A stretch of DNA of 64,000 nucleotides from Edaphobacter modestus (GTDB taxonomy: Bacteria; Acidobacteriota; Terriglobia; Terriglobales; Acidobacteriaceae). Position numbers and translations under genes: made by a program. The notes beneath the pieces were generated by a model. That model ran no database searches, had not been told where the DNA came from, and saw only the letters and a list, made by a program, of their open reading frames with translations. Shown in pieces: positions 35,989-44,539 of the stretch (the first letter of the stretch is position 1; every line of letters starts with the position of its first letter). Where the stretch lies: positions 620,001-684,000 of the forward strand of contig NZ_SHKW01000001.1 of the NCBI RefSeq assembly GCF_004217555.1. The letters run 5' to 3'.

Positions 35989-37071
35989 GTGAGTGGCGAG
36001 ATAGAAGTTCCGAAGACGATGCGAGCCGCGGTCTATCGTGGCGTCAATGACGTGCGTGTTGAGACCGTTCCGGTCCCGGAGATCGGTCCGGGAGAAGTTC
36101 TGGTGAAAATCCACACCTGCGGAATCTGCGGGACGGACCTGAAGAAGATTCATACCGGGTCGCACTCGGCCCCTCGGATCTTCGGTCACGAGATGGCAGG
36201 CACCGTTGTTGCCGTGGGCGCGGGTGTAACGGACTTCGTGCCTGGCGACCGGGTGATGGCGTATCACCACATTCCCTGTGGCGAGTGCTTCTACTGCCGC
36301 AAACAGACCTTCGCCCAGTGCGAGACCTACAAGAAGGTCGGCTGCACGGCAGGCTTTGCGCCTTCTGGCGGCGGCTTCGCGGAGTACATTCGCGTGATGG
36401 ACTGGATCGTGCGTCGGGGGCTCGTGAAGGTTCCTGACGGCATCCCGTTCGAGCAGGCAGCGTTTATCGAACCGACAAACACCTGTTACAAGGCGGTCGA
36501 CATGCTTGCGCTGCAGCCGGACGAGACCGTGCTGGTGATCGGGCAGGGGCCTATTGGTGTTCTGCTGGCGGCGCTGGCGCGCAGAACGGGAGCAACAGTG
36601 TTGACGAGCGATCTCTATCCCGAACGTCATGCCGTTGCGGCGAAGTTCGGCCTCGACCATCCACTGGATGCCTGCGGCGATGTCGTTGCCGCAGCGAAAG
36701 CAGCCACAGAAGGCAGAGGCGCGGATGTGGCGCTGGTAGCCGTCGGAGGAAATGCGCTGATTCAGGTAGCGATGGATGCGATCCGTCCCGGTGGCCGCGT
36801 GATGCTGTTTGCAGCGACTCAGCATGGTGAGGCGCCGTTTGATCCTGCAGCAGTGTGCATGGACGAGAAGACGCTGATGGGTTCCTACAGTGCGTCCGTA
36901 GCGATCCAGGATGAGGTGACGCAGCTAGTTCTCGAGGGCTACCTCGCAGGTTTCGACCTGACCCAGTTGATCTCGCATCGCTTCTCCATTGAGGATGCAG
37001 TTGCGGCGATAGAGCTGGCCTCGAATCCGCAGCCTGATTCGATGAAGATTGTGATTCAGCCGGGCTCGTAA
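35989..37071 (+). CDS. Zinc-dependent alcohol dehydrogenase (MDR) at the end of the hopanoid operon
   Basis: An MDR-superfamily dehydrogenase of about 360 residues. The catalytic zinc ligands are in HTCGICGTDLKK (Cys) and FGHEMAGTV (His/Glu). The structural zinc site is the four-Cys run CGECFYCRKQTFAQC. The NAD(P) site is VLVIGQGPIGVLLAALA. The nearest relatives are threonine/sorbitol-type dehydrogenases. A GTG at 35989, 4 nt after the hpnG stop, is used as start; an ATG at 35950 would overlap hpnG by 35 nt and cannot be excluded. Directly following hpnG, it could reduce the aldehyde form of ribosylhopane to bacteriohopanetetrol, a step whose enzyme is poorly known. This is inference from position only. 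Confidence 0.85.
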   Translation: MSGEIEVPKTMRAAVYRGVNDVRVETVPVPEIGPGEVLVKIHTCGICGTDLKKIHTGSHSAPRIFGHEMAGTVVAVGAGVTDFVPGDRVMAYHHIPCGECFYCRKQTFAQCETYKKVGCTAGFAPSGGGFAEYIRVMDWIVRRGLVKVPDGIPFEQAAFIEPTNTCYKAVDMLALQPDETVLVIGQGPIGVLLAALARRTGATVLTSDLYPERHAVAAKFGLDHPLDACGDVVAAAKAATEGRGADVALVAVGGNALIQVAMDAIRPGGRVMLFAATQHGEAPFDPAAVCMDEKTLMGSYSASVAIQDEVTQLVLEGYLAGFDLTQLISHRFSIEDAVAAIELASNPQPDSMKIVIQPGS

Positions 37072-37095
37072 TCGGCGCGGCTGAATCAGCGTGCT

Positions 37096-38544
37096 TCAGT
37101 CCCGATTGCGCTTCTTGATCTCCACGTTCAGCCGCTTGATCTTCTGGTTCAGCGTCGAGAGCGGGATGCGGAAGTATTCAGCGGCCTCGGTCTGATTCCA
37201 GTGGCAGCGCTCGAGGCGGTCGGCGATGATGCGGCGCTCGATCTCTTCCATCAGATCGAAGAGCGAGGCGTTCGGCTGCTGCTCAAGCAGGGTGGCCGAG
37301 TAGGTGTTGCCGGTAAGCTGCGCGGGAAGGAGCTCGGGATGAATGACCTTGCCGGTGGAGAGAACGACTCCGCGCTCCATTGCGTTTTCAAGCTCGCGCA
37401 CATTTCCGGGCCACTCATAGTCCATCAGGATGCGCATGGCTTCGGGAGAGAGCGTGCGCTCCTCCATACCGTTCTCCGCTGCGTAGAACTTGAGGAAGTG
37501 CGAGGTGAGCAGAGGAACGTCCTCGCGCCGTGAGCGTAACGGGGGAAGCTCGAGTGTGATGACATTGAGCCGGTAGAAGAGATCTTCTCGGAAGCGTCCT
37601 GCTCGCGCGGCGTCCTGCAGATTGACGTTTGTCGCCGCGATGATGCGGACGTCGACCTGAATCTCCTGCGTTCCGCCAAGATGCATGAAGCGCCGGTCCT
37701 GCAGGACGCGCAGGATCTTGGCCTGCATGTCCATGGTCATGGTGCCTATCTCGTCGAGGAAGAGCGTGCCGCCATTGGCGACCTCGAAAAGCCCTTTCTT
37801 CGCGGAGACGGCAGAGGTGAAGGCTCCCTTGACATGGCCGAACAGCGTGGACTCGAGCAGATCAGAAGGAACAGCCCCGGTGTTGACCGGCACGAACGGG
37901 CGCTCGCGGCGTGGCGAGTTGGCGTGAATGGCTTTGGCGATCAGCTCTTTGCCGGTTCCACTTTCGCCCTGAATGAGCACGGTCGATCGGCTCGGAGCGA
38001 TCTGTGCGACCAGATCGAAGAGCTTCAGCATCGGCTCGCTCTTGCCGACGATATGTTCGAAGTTATAGCGCTGCTTGAGCGTGCGCTTGAGCTGAACGAC
38101 TTCCTCTTCGGCGCGGTGACGCGCAATCGCAGTGCGGATGTCGGCCAGCAGCTTTTCGTTGTCCCACGGCTTCTGGACGAAGTTTTCGGCGCCGGAACGA
38201 ATCGCATCGACCACGTTGCCCATGGTTCCGAAGGCCGTGATCATGATGACGGGAAGCGTGGGATACATCTCCACAATGCGCGGAAGAAGGTCCATACCGC
38301 TCTCGCCGGGCAAAGCGAGGTCCAGCAGCAGCAGGTCGAACTGGTTGCGCGCAAGCTGTTCCATCCCAGAGACGCCCTCGGTCGCAAGCGAGACCGAGAA
38401 TCCCTCAAGGGTCAACATGGTCTCGAGCGATTCACGAATCGCCGCTTCGTCGTCGATGATAAGAATACGGGGGCTTCCCGCGATATGGTCTGCAGTCCGA
38501 TGAGTCGCGGACTCGGCGGCAGCATCTGTGCTGATGTCAGGCAT
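37096..38544 (-). CDS. NtrC-family sigma54-type response regulator with GAFTSA loop
   Basis: A 482-residue regulator. The receiver has acidic residues at 31-33 and phospho-acceptor D75 (LLLLDLALPG). The AAA+ domain has Walker A GESGTGKE, Walker B GTLFLDEIG, and the R-finger region RAGRFREDLFYRLN. A C-terminal Fis-type helix-turn-helix ends in NQTEAAEYFRIPLSTLNQKIKRL. The sigma54-contacting loop at residues 240-245 reads GAFTSA instead of GAFTGA. Substitution of this second Gly often impairs sigma54 activation, though natural variants exist. The gene overlaps the kinase gene by 8 nt, so the two are coupled. Confidence 0.92.
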   Translation of the reverse strand: MPDISTDAAAESATHRTADHIAGSPRILIIDDEAAIRESLETMLTLEGFSVSLATEGVSGMEQLARNQFDLLLLDLALPGESGMDLLPRIVEMYPTLPVIMITAFGTMGNVVDAIRSGAENFVQKPWDNEKLLADIRTAIARHRAEEEVVQLKRTLKQRYNFEHIVGKSEPMLKLFDLVAQIAPSRSTVLIQGESGTGKELIAKAIHANSPRRERPFVPVNTGAVPSDLLESTLFGHVKGAFTSAVSAKKGLFEVANGGTLFLDEIGTMTMDMQAKILRVLQDRRFMHLGGTQEIQVDVRIIAATNVNLQDAARAGRFREDLFYRLNVITLELPPLRSRREDVPLLTSHFLKFYAAENGMEERTLSPEAMRILMDYEWPGNVRELENAMERGVVLSTGKVIHPELLPAQLTGNTYSATLLEQQPNASLFDLMEEIERRIIADRLERCHWNQTEAAEYFRIPLSTLNQKIKRLNVEIKKRNRD

Positions 38545-41497
38545 GAATCGTCTTCCTATCGGGATCCTGCGCTATCTCAGGAGAGACCAGGGGCCGGGGG
38601 GCTGAGACAGGGAATTCAAGTTGGAAGGCGGTGCCCACACCGATCTCGCTTTCAACGTGAATCTTTCCGGCATGCTCCTGCATGATTCCGTAGGTTACAG
38701 CCAATCCCAGTCCGGTCCCTTTATGCCCACCTTCCTGCGGCTTTGTCTTCGTGGTGAAAAAGGGATCGTAGATGCGATGCAAATGCTCGCGTTCAATGCC
38801 GGCCCCGGTGTCTTGAATGCGGACCAGCACTCGACCCGCACCCCGGAAGGTGGCGATACGAAGTGTGGCATTAGGTCGTCCGAACATCGCGTCCTTCCCG
38901 TTGAGCATGAGGTTGAGAATCACCTGCTGGAGCTTACCGCGATTTCCATGGACGGGCGGAAGCTGAGGATCGAAGTTTGTCTCAACGCGAATTTGAGCGG
39001 TCTTGAGCTGATGCTCAAGCAGAACCAGTGTATCCCTCAGAAGGTCGTTGAGATCGACGCTGGCGAATTCACTTCCGCTGGTGCGCGAGAAATTAAGGAG
39101 GCCATTGACGATTTCAGAGGCACGGAACGTCTGTTGGGTGATCTTTTCAAGCACTGGAGCCAGGCGCTCGTCGTCGCGCATGTGCTTGGAGAGCATCTGC
39201 GCATAGCTGGAGATGACGGCCAGCGGCGTGTTGACCTCGTGGGCGACGCCGGCTGCCAACAGCCCAATGGAGGAGAGCTTCTCCGACTGAGTGAGTTGCG
39301 CTTCCATCTGGATACGGTCGGTAATGTCATCGACCAGGATGATGCGGCCGATCGTAATGAAGTTGCGCGTCACCAGCGGTGCGATGGCGATGTTGGCCAC
39401 GCGCGATTCGCCCGAAGGAAGGGCGAGGCGGAATTTGTACAAGGTATGGGTACCCTGTTCCTCGCGGATGGCGTTGAAGCGCGTGACGAAGTCGGCAGGG
39501 AAGAGCTCGGAGATGGGCTGACGCAGTGCGCTGGCTCGCGGCCGCGCGAACAGGACCTCCATCTGCGCGTTCCAGCTTTCGACACGGTCATCGAGGTCGA
39601 CGGCGAGGATCCCGATGTTGATTGATTCGACGATGTTCTCGTTGAATTCTTTAAGCCGCTCGAAATCGGTGATCTTCTGTTCGAGCCTGCGGTAAAGTTG
39701 CGCGTTCTGAATGGCGATGCCGATGTAGCCGGCCAGCGACTCGAGCACCTCCATCTCCTCGCTGGAGAGGAAGTCTCCGTCGTTGGTGCGGCCAAGCCCG
39801 ATGATGGCGACCGTGCGGGTGCCGGAGCCCTCACGGTTGGCAACAAGACAGGGAACGTAGTAGTTCAGATCGAGCCGCGCAGCGGTCAGCCGCTGCATCT
39901 CCGGCAGGCGAAGCACCTGCTGGGGATTCTCGAGGAAGAGATGGTTATTGGCCTCAGGCTGGTCAAAGTCGAGAAAGCCGACGTCGATCGATTTGAGCTC
40001 GGCCGGCGAAAGATTGGTGAGGCCATGCGAGGCCGCCAGCTCGAACCGAGGTGCGGGGTGAGGTATGTCGGTCTCTGCAGCCAGGAAGACCGCGACGCGG
40101 GTGACAAGCAGCGCCTGAGGAAGCTGCTCCACGATGGAGTCGAGCAGAGCCCGGAGGTCGGTCTGCGAGTTGAGACCACGGCCGAACTCAACCAGAGTCT
40201 CGCGGTAATCAAAGCGCCTCTGGTCGAACATCTTGTCAACGCGTCCCTGGATGGCTCGCTTCAGCGGATCGAAGATGAGGCCAGTGACGACGATGGCTAC
40301 CAAGAGTCCCCATGTTCGAAGGCTCGGTAGCCGGGCGTGTACCATCTCAGCCGTTACAGCGACCACGGCAAAGTAAAGACCAACCAGCGCCCCCGTGGCG
40401 AGAGTGTAGGTAACTCCCCGCTTGAAGATCAGATCGACGTCCATCAATCGATAGCGGACGATGGCCCAGCTGAACGTGAGCGGGAGAAAGACGAGAGAGA
40501 GGCCTGCCAGCTTGGTGAGAAGGCTGGGTACATGAATATCTGCCAGATACGGGATCGCGTAGATCAGCGTAAAGGGAGCAATGGCCAGAAGCGTACCGCG
40601 GGTAAGCCACTTGAGCTGCTGGCGTTCGAGCGCAGATTCCGCCCCGCGGTAACGTACTTGAAAGACCACAGCCGCAGTCACATAGTAAATAGCCAGATAG
40701 GCGACCGAGATCTGGTCGAGACGGTGACGAAGTTCCCCGGTCGCCGACCAGTACAGAATGGCCCAGCATTGCAGGCCGATGAGAAAGATTCCTGGAAGGT
40801 AGAGCGCTGCACAGAGGATTCGTCTGCGCAATCTGCTTGCGGGCTGTTTGTAGTCGTCGGAAAAATTGACTGCGAAGTGCAGGAACAGGGCAGGCTGCAG
40901 TGCTCCCGCAGCGATGTTGCCCCAGTAGATGATCCAGTCGAAGGTATCCAGCTCCGTCGTGTACTTGAACGAGTACAGCACGAACGAGACCAGACAGAAG
41001 ACATAGAAGTGGGTCGACTTCGGGGCCGTCCAGCGCCGAAAGAGGACATAAAGGCCAATGCTGAGGTAGACGAGCGCAATAAACCGGAGGCCCTGATTGA
41101 TGGACACGTCGGTAGGAACAAGGATGACCTGAATGTCGAGCTTGGCTGTATTGTTCAGGTTGGAGGCGTGGGCTCCAGGACGAAGAATCGAATAGGTCGC
41201 GTGTCCCCAGATGCCGCTGCGGAACATCTGACGGATCAGGGCAGATGTGCGGGCGACGGGATGCTCGTTGACTCCCACCAGGACATCCCCGGTGCGGACG
41301 CCGGCTCGGTCTCCTGGTGACCCGGCAGGAACGTATTGGGCCCGCAGCCCGCCCGTCGTCTCGATCCAGCTGATTCCATCGGTGGGAACTTCATAGCCGT
41401 TCTCGCGCTGCAGGTTGATGACCGCGAGGACGCAGGCCGCCAGCGTCGCGATGGCAAGGGCGACAGCCAGAATGCGCGTTTGGGCGGCGTCTTTCAT
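38537..41497 (-). CDS. Membrane histidine kinase with periplasmic PDZ, GAF and PAS domains
   Basis: A 986-residue sensor. It has an N-terminal TM (res ~9-27), then a PDZ-like domain at ~45-120 (GLRAQYVPAGSPGDRAGVRTGDVLVGVNEHPV). About eight further TM helices lie between ~135 and 400. A GAF domain follows at ~430-600, a PAS domain at ~620-740, HisKA with H753 in GVAHEVNTPL, and an ATPase domain (NLMLNGKDAM; DTGAGIEREHLHRIYDPFFTTK; GTGLGLAV). The N-box has Gly where Ala is usual. It pairs with the sigma54-type regulator that it overlaps by 8 nt. PDZ fused to a histidine kinase is unusual and suggests sensing of protein C-termini or envelope damage. Confidence 0.9.
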   Translation of the reverse strand: MKDAAQTRILAVALAIATLAACVLAVINLQRENGYEVPTDGISWIETTGGLRAQYVPAGSPGDRAGVRTGDVLVGVNEHPVARTSALIRQMFRSGIWGHATYSILRPGAHASNLNNTAKLDIQVILVPTDVSINQGLRFIALVYLSIGLYVLFRRWTAPKSTHFYVFCLVSFVLYSFKYTTELDTFDWIIYWGNIAAGALQPALFLHFAVNFSDDYKQPASRLRRRILCAALYLPGIFLIGLQCWAILYWSATGELRHRLDQISVAYLAIYYVTAAVVFQVRYRGAESALERQQLKWLTRGTLLAIAPFTLIYAIPYLADIHVPSLLTKLAGLSLVFLPLTFSWAIVRYRLMDVDLIFKRGVTYTLATGALVGLYFAVVAVTAEMVHARLPSLRTWGLLVAIVVTGLIFDPLKRAIQGRVDKMFDQRRFDYRETLVEFGRGLNSQTDLRALLDSIVEQLPQALLVTRVAVFLAAETDIPHPAPRFELAASHGLTNLSPAELKSIDVGFLDFDQPEANNHLFLENPQQVLRLPEMQRLTAARLDLNYYVPCLVANREGSGTRTVAIIGLGRTNDGDFLSSEEMEVLESLAGYIGIAIQNAQLYRRLEQKITDFERLKEFNENIVESINIGILAVDLDDRVESWNAQMEVLFARPRASALRQPISELFPADFVTRFNAIREEQGTHTLYKFRLALPSGESRVANIAIAPLVTRNFITIGRIILVDDITDRIQMEAQLTQSEKLSSIGLLAAGVAHEVNTPLAVISSYAQMLSKHMRDDERLAPVLEKITQQTFRASEIVNGLLNFSRTSGSEFASVDLNDLLRDTLVLLEHQLKTAQIRVETNFDPQLPPVHGNRGKLQQVILNLMLNGKDAMFGRPNATLRIATFRGAGRVLVRIQDTGAGIEREHLHRIYDPFFTTKTKPQEGGHKGTGLGLAVTYGIMQEHAGKIHVESEIGVGTAFQLEFPVSAPRPLVSPEIAQDPDRKTIHA

Positions 41498-41691
41498 GGG
41501 GCCTTTAAAAGAAAGTCAGAGCACATCGGATGCCAAACCTACTGCACAGGAATGGCGAGGGTTTGCATAGTTGTCGAGCTCCCTCTCTATGGAAAATCAT
41601 AACCCGTTTTGGAATTTAGAGATAGATGCGTTTCCTGCACGTTCTGTTACCAACGCGAAAATCTTACGTTTTTCCAGATGAGTAAGGAGAG

Positions 41692-41709
41692 TGCCACATT
41701 TATGTGGCA
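41692..41709. promoter_or_regulatory. 18-bp operator-like palindrome upstream of an alpha/beta hydrolase
   Basis: TGCCACAT at 41692-41699 is inverted at 41702-41709 with a 2-nt spacer. Its centre lies about 32 nt before the likely transcription start, where it would cover the -35 region. No T-run follows. This fits a dimeric repressor or activator site; the protein is unknown. Confidence 0.45.
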
Positions 41710-41719
41710 GTGTAAAATT

Positions 41720-41725
41720 TACAAT
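41720..41725 (+). promoter_or_regulatory. -10 box of the alpha/beta hydrolase (leaderless start)
   Basis: TACAAT ends 8 nt before the ATG at 41734, which lacks a Shine-Dalgarno sequence. Transcription would start at or within 2 nt of the start codon. This supports the 41734 start over internal ATGs at 41749 or 41791. Confidence 0.5.
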
Positions 41726-41733
41726 CCTGTAAC

Positions 41734-42627
41734 ATGGATTTAGGTGGGATGATTCAGAAGATGCCGCAGGAATGTAATAACCGGATTGCAATGGAGGAGG
41801 GCTACGTCTCGGTTGGCGGGGCGAAGCTCCACTATCATCGTTCTGGCTCAGGCCGGCCTCTTCTTTTACTGCATGGGTTGGTAGGCTCCGCAAAAAACTG
41901 GCGGCAGAACATTCAGTTTCTGGCTCAGCATGCAAATGTCTACGCGGTGGACCTTCTCAACATGGGCGAGTCGGAACGGGTGCGCGGTCTCGATGCAAGT
42001 CTGGAAGCGACAGCCGATCGTGTGGCGTCATGCATGGATGCGTTTGGCCTGGATGTGGCAGATATCGCCGGACACTCGCACGGAGGCGCAGTCGCCATGA
42101 TGCTTGCAGCACGCCATCCTTCGCGCGTGCGCAGCCTTATGCTGTTTGCTCCGGCCAATCCCTTCTGCGACCTGGGGCGGCAACTCATTGCGTTTTACCA
42201 GACGAGTGCAGGCATGTGGCTAGCCCGGCAGATTCCATGGCTGCCCCGGCGACTGAAGGCAACGGCGCTCAGCCGCATGTACGGAAACCCCGCACGGGTG
42301 GCTGATGACGCCCTCGATGGCTATACGGCCGGACTCCATGTTCCGGGTACCATCGATCATGTGCTCAGCATCGTTCGTGGATGGTCCGCGGATATGCGTC
42401 ATCTCCGCGATGCGCTCTCGAGCCTGGCGGAGAAGCCGACATTGCTGATCTGGGGGGACCGGGATCGTACGGTTGGCCTGCGGTCGGCCGAGCAGTTGCA
42501 GCGCCTGTTGCGGCAGTCCAGCCTGGTCGTGCTTCCGGGAGTAGGGCATATTCCCTTCGAAGAGATGCCCGACGCCTGCAACGGTGCGATGCGGGACTGG
42601 CTGTCCGGTTCGCTGCCCCGAAACTAG
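41734..42627 (+). CDS. Alpha/beta hydrolase
   Basis: A 297-residue hydrolase-fold protein. The nucleophile elbow is GHSHGG. The oxyanion block is LLLHGLVGSAKNW. The Asp is in LLIWGDRDRTVG and the His in LPGVGHIPFEE, so the triad is complete. Substrate unknown; it resembles haloalkane dehalogenase/epoxide hydrolase-type and esterase relatives. The first ATG is chosen because a -10 box precedes it. The gene may be controlled by the palindrome at 41692-41709. It meets the next gene tail to tail, the two stop codons sharing the four bases CTAG. Confidence 0.85.
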   Translation: MDLGGMIQKMPQECNNRIAMEEGYVSVGGAKLHYHRSGSGRPLLLLHGLVGSAKNWRQNIQFLAQHANVYAVDLLNMGESERVRGLDASLEATADRVASCMDAFGLDVADIAGHSHGGAVAMMLAARHPSRVRSLMLFAPANPFCDLGRQLIAFYQTSAGMWLARQIPWLPRRLKATALSRMYGNPARVADDALDGYTAGLHVPGTIDHVLSIVRGWSADMRHLRDALSSLAEKPTLLIWGDRDRTVGLRSAEQLQRLLRQSSLVVLPGVGHIPFEEMPDACNGAMRDWLSGSLPRN

Positions 42628-43331
42628 AGAGTCTCTTCCAGACGGAAGGTCCGTTTCAGCCAGGATCGCAGGGCTTCCTGCATCTGGCTAAGCTTGGGTC
42701 CAGGTGCAGCGGGTGTTCCTTGAAAGAAGTGCTCCGCGCCTTCGATCCATGCGATCTCCTTCGGATCGGCAGCCTGTTCCAGCATCGGCGCTACAAGACT
42801 CTTCGGGCCAAATTGATCTTCCGTTCCGCTCACGAAGAACTTCGGTTGGGCGCAGTGCGCCAGGAACTCATAGGTGTAGCTGCGACCTTCGGCGCGATAA
42901 GGAACTCCCAGCCCGATAAGACCCTTTACGCGCGGATCTCCGCAGCCTGCGTGCAGTCCGATGAAGGATCCAAAGGAAAATCCGGCCAGGAGTACGGGAA
43001 GGCCAAGCGTTGCTTCCATCCAGTCGAGTGCGGCCTTTGCATCGTCGATCTCCCCTCGGCCGTGATTGTGGCTGCCTTCACTCAATCCCACGCCGCGAAA
43101 GTTGAACCTCAGCACAGGCAACCCAAGTCCGGAGAAGACCTTCATCGCGTGATAGACAACCTTGTTGTGCATGGTGCCTCCGCCGAGCGGATGCGGATGC
43201 AGGACGAGCGCGGCGTAGGGAGCATCGTCGCGGCCGCCGTTCAGTACCGCTTCCAGTTTGCCGGCCGGGCCACGAAGATCGTCGATGGACCGGATGACCG
43301 GCCCTTGGAGAGAGGATGTTTCGTTCGTCAT
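42624..43331 (-). CDS. Alpha/beta hydrolase (dienelactone hydrolase-like)
   Basis: A 235-residue cytoplasmic hydrolase. The early LVLHPHPLGGGTMHNKVV block and FNFRGVGLSEG are typical of a conserved bacterial family close to dienelactone hydrolases. The nucleophile is Ser in GFSFGSF. The Asp is in VSGTEDQFGP and the His in IEGAEHFFQG. No signal peptide. Function not known. It ends tail to tail with the preceding hydrolase, sharing the CTAG of both stop codons. Confidence 0.85.
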   Translation of the reverse strand: MTNETSSLQGPVIRSIDDLRGPAGKLEAVLNGGRDDAPYAALVLHPHPLGGGTMHNKVVYHAMKVFSGLGLPVLRFNFRGVGLSEGSHNHGRGEIDDAKAALDWMEATLGLPVLLAGFSFGSFIGLHAGCGDPRVKGLIGLGVPYRAEGRSYTYEFLAHCAQPKFFVSGTEDQFGPKSLVAPMLEQAADPKEIAWIEGAEHFFQGTPAAPGPKLSQMQEALRSWLKRTFRLEETL

Positions 43332-43415
43332 CGTCTTCCAGTGTATCGATCGGACTCAAGACGTATGCGATCCGTCCCTGTTGTGGTACCCCTGAATCGA
43401 GGAAGGCCGGTGTCG

Positions 43416-43421
43416 TATGCT
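43416..43421 (+). promoter_or_regulatory. -10-like box of the M20 peptidase gene (leaderless start)
   Basis: TATGCT ends 9 nt before the ATG at 43431. No Shine-Dalgarno sequence is present. No clear -35 box. Confidence 0.4.
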
Positions 43422-43430
43422 TGAAAATAT

Positions 43431-44465
43431 ATGCCAGTCGATCCTATTCAGCTTACCCGGCAGCTTGTCGATATTGAATCCACGACGTATCACGAAGGTC
43501 CGGCGGGAGTTTTTCTTCATCAGTATCTTGAAAACGAGCGCTACGCGGTGGAGCGCATGCCTGTCTCTCAGCCGGATCGCATCCTTACTCCTGGCGCCGG
43601 GGACGGAGAGCGGTTTAATGTTTACGCAGCGCTGCCCGGCGTGACGCCTGACGTCGTTCTTTCGACACACATGGACACGGTACCGCCCTTTTTCGGTTCT
43701 AAAGAGGACGATGAGTTTCTGTACGGACGGGGGAGCTGCGACGCCAAGGGGATCATCGCCGCCCAGGTCGCAGCCGCGGATCGTCTTCGCGAGGCCGGCG
43801 TAAAGGTCGGACTCCTGTTTCTTGTGGGCGAGGAACGCGACTCGGCGGGAGCGAAAGAGGCAAACCTTCATCCCAGGGGATCGAAGTTCCTGATCAACGG
43901 AGAGCCGACGGACAACCGCCTGGCACTGGCCTCCAAAGGTGCCCTGCGCGTGGAGCTTCGAGCGAAGGGAAGGATGGCTCATTCGGCGTATCCCGAGCTC
44001 GGGGAATCTGCTATCGACAAGCTGATCGAGGCACTGCACGATGTGCTCGCCATGCCTCTTCCCGTCGAGCCGGAGATTGGCCCCTCCACCCTGAACATCG
44101 GTCTGATCGAGGGTGGACGCGCGCCCAACGTCATTGCGGACAAGGCTGAGGCTCACATTCTCATCCGGCTGGTAGGGCCGTCCGAGGAGATCCGGCAGAG
44201 CATCCTGAAGACGGTAGGAGACCGCGCGGAGGTGTCGTTCTCGCTCGATCTGCCTTTTGTGAGAATGCGCAAGGTCGGAGACCTGCCGACGATGGTGGCG
44301 AAGTTCACCACCGACATTCCTTCGCTGACCGAGTGGGGAGAGCCCTTTCTGCTGGGGCCGGGGTCGATTCACGTCGCACATACGCCGGACGAGAAGATCG
44401 CGAAGAAAGAGCTGCTCGAAGCGGTGGACCTTTACTACAACCTTGCGACGAGCCTCGTAGGCTAA
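43431..44465 (+). CDS. M20-family metallopeptidase/deacylase (ArgE/DapE-like)
   Basis: A 344-residue zinc enzyme. Metal ligands are visible in STHMDTVPP (His/Asp), GRGSCDAKG (Asp), LVGEERDSAG (Glu-Glu, catalytic base and ligand), NGEPTDN (Glu) and a late His in GSIHVAHTPDE. The dimerisation (lid) domain lies at about residues 170-290. The family includes acetylornithine deacetylase, succinyl-diaminopimelate desuccinylase and aminoacylases; the motifs do not decide among them. It is shorter than typical ArgE/DapE (~375), mainly by a compact lid. It stands alone. Confidence 0.88.
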   Translation: MPVDPIQLTRQLVDIESTTYHEGPAGVFLHQYLENERYAVERMPVSQPDRILTPGAGDGERFNVYAALPGVTPDVVLSTHMDTVPPFFGSKEDDEFLYGRGSCDAKGIIAAQVAAADRLREAGVKVGLLFLVGEERDSAGAKEANLHPRGSKFLINGEPTDNRLALASKGALRVELRAKGRMAHSAYPELGESAIDKLIEALHDVLAMPLPVEPEIGPSTLNIGLIEGGRAPNVIADKAEAHILIRLVGPSEEIRQSILKTVGDRAEVSFSLDLPFVRMRKVGDLPTMVAKFTTDIPSLTEWGEPFLLGPGSIHVAHTPDEKIAKKELLEAVDLYYNLATSLVG

Positions 44466-44527
44466 CGGAGAACCAATCGAGGTGCGTCCCGGAATTAGAG
44501 ACGCGTTTTCCTCACTCTCGGCGGGCT

Positions 44528-44533
44528 TAACAT
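44528..44533 (+). promoter_or_regulatory. -10-like box of dnaE (leaderless start)
   Basis: TAACAT ends 6 nt before the ATG of dnaE. No Shine-Dalgarno sequence precedes that ATG. Confidence 0.35.
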
Positions 44534-44539
44534 AGAAGC

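Noticed and set aside
42624..42627. Stop codons of two convergent hydrolase genes sharing CTAG, as a regulatory signal
   Set aside because: It is a simple tail-to-tail overlap; there is no sign of more than compact packing.
43356..44381. 341-codon minus-strand frame opposite the M20 peptidase
   Set aside because: No motifs; the M20 zinc ligands on the plus strand are complete.
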